DNA from: Pontibacter sp. SGAir0037
Lineage (GTDB): Bacteria > Bacteroidota > Bacteroidia > Cytophagales > Hymenobacteraceae
Length of the DNA stretch: 64,000 bases
Assembly (NCBI RefSeq): GCF_005491705.1
Contig: NZ_CP028092.1
Coordinates: 2,480,001-2,544,000, forward strand
Reading direction: 5' to 3'
Shown here: positions 63,530-64,000 of the stretch, one piece after another
How the letters are laid out: each line of letters begins with the position of its first letter
Position numbering within the stretch: position 1 is the stretch's first letter
Position numbers and translations under genes: made by a program
Notes under the pieces: model-generated
What the model saw: only the letters and a program-made list of their open reading frames with translations
What the model was told of the DNA's origin: nothing
Database searches by the model: none

Positions 63530-64000
63530 GTGCTCCCGTTCCGCTTTGCCGCCGATTACCTGCAGTACAGACTGCGTTCTATTAAACTTCATGGCGTCCA
63601 TTCTCCTTTTATATTTAATCTTTACAACAATGTCATCAGGCATAAAGGAAACTACTATGCTTATCTTAGAGTAGAGGCACTTCGGGATAAGCTGCTCCAT
63701 GATCACCGGACGCTGCAGGTAACAGATTTCGGCGCGGGCCCCAAAAGCGGTAAAAAGCTGGCACGCAAAGTAAAGCGGATCGCTGCCTCATCGGCTAAAC
63801 CAGCCAAATACAGTCAGCTGCTCTTCAGGCTGGCAAATCACTTCAAACCCCGCACTGTTTTCGACCTGGGAACTTCTTTGGGTATAACCAGTTCCTACCT
63901 GGCCGAAGCCGCTAAAAACAGCTGCTTTTACACATTTGAAGGCTGCCCTGCCGTAGCGCGTGTGGCACGCGAAAACTTTAAGAATCTGGGCCTAAAACAT
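63530..64000 (+). CDS. Class I SAM-dependent methyltransferase, 3' end outside window
   Basis: 157 residues visible from GTG 63530, the first possible start because an in-frame stop precedes it directly. The N-terminus contains LRSIKLHGVHSPFIFNLYN and FGAGPKSGKKL; the SAM-binding motif I is VFDLGTSLGITSSYLAEAA, with a following acidic strand end TFEGCPAVARVARENF. This looks like the O-methyltransferase-type proteins common in Bacteroidota. The frame is open to base 64000, so the C-terminal part lies beyond the window. Confidence 0.88.
   Translation, partial: MLPFRFAADYLQYRLRSIKLHGVHSPFIFNLYNNVIRHKGNYYAYLRVEALRDKLLHDHRTLQVTDFGAGPKSGKKLARKVKRIAASSAKPAKYSQLLFRLANHFKPRTVFDLGTSLGITSSYLAEAAKNSCFYTFEGCPAVARVARENFKNLGLKH

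Noticed and set aside
1..64000. tRNA, rRNA or CRISPR arrays
   Set aside because: No T-loop pattern with a flanking cloverleaf, no rRNA-like block and no regularly spaced direct repeats were noticed while reading the intergenic regions.

Overview
The window looks like a chromosomal segment of a Bacteroidota bacterium of the order Cytophagales, most likely a Hymenobacteraceae member related to Pontibacter or Adhaeribacter. The basis is a gliding-type (CHU_C / type IX secretion) C-terminal domain, DUF4270, GH97 and GH26 enzymes, the DUF4129-DUF4350-MoxR-DUF58 operon, a LytTR two-component pair, and repeated matches to the Bacteroidota -7 promoter box TAnnTTTG close to start codons. No tRNA, rRNA or CRISPR array was seen.

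Layout. 1-4768 (+): MoxR/DUF58 operon, its first gene cut by the window edge. 4798-12386 (-): outer-membrane TonB-type receptor, LytTR regulator with its histidine kinase, Kelch lipoprotein and DUF4270 lipoprotein. 12737-19783: a membrane-anchored kinase-like protein that has lost its catalytic Asp, a metallo-beta-lactamase-fold hydrolase, a HAD protein, a type-B carboxylesterase, and a HipA-like kinase paired with a DUF3037 protein. 19784-26900 is an accessory island: a zeta-toxin-like kinase with a small overlapping partner, a secreted hypothetical, two nested group II introns (a probable twintron) on the minus strand, a broken GNAT gene, a lipoprotein, a SnoaL-like protein and a second-type methionine aminopeptidase. 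26987-32697 (-): RND efflux operon (adaptor, pump, outer-membrane factor). 33022-44673: hisS-hutH, a gliding-domain secreted protein, ybaB, a glycosyltransferase, PspC, pdhB and hrpB. 44952-51154 (+): a second RND operon headed by a GbsR/MarR-type regulator, with two matching palindromic operators. 51417-64000: small hypothetical, aldo/keto reductase, LLM oxidoreductase, GH26, VOC protein, WalJ-like hydrolase, DEAD-box helicase, GH97, DUF922-like membrane protein, ung, apaG and the start of a methyltransferase.

The strongest unusual signals are the nested introns at 21624-24151, the paired operators at 44892-44915 and 45445-45468, the probable pseudokinase at 12737-14281, the zeta-like kinase with its unannotated 56-residue partner at 20226-20964, and a candidate leaderless transcript at 33453. 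Functions are assigned from recognised motifs by reading alone; no database search was possible.
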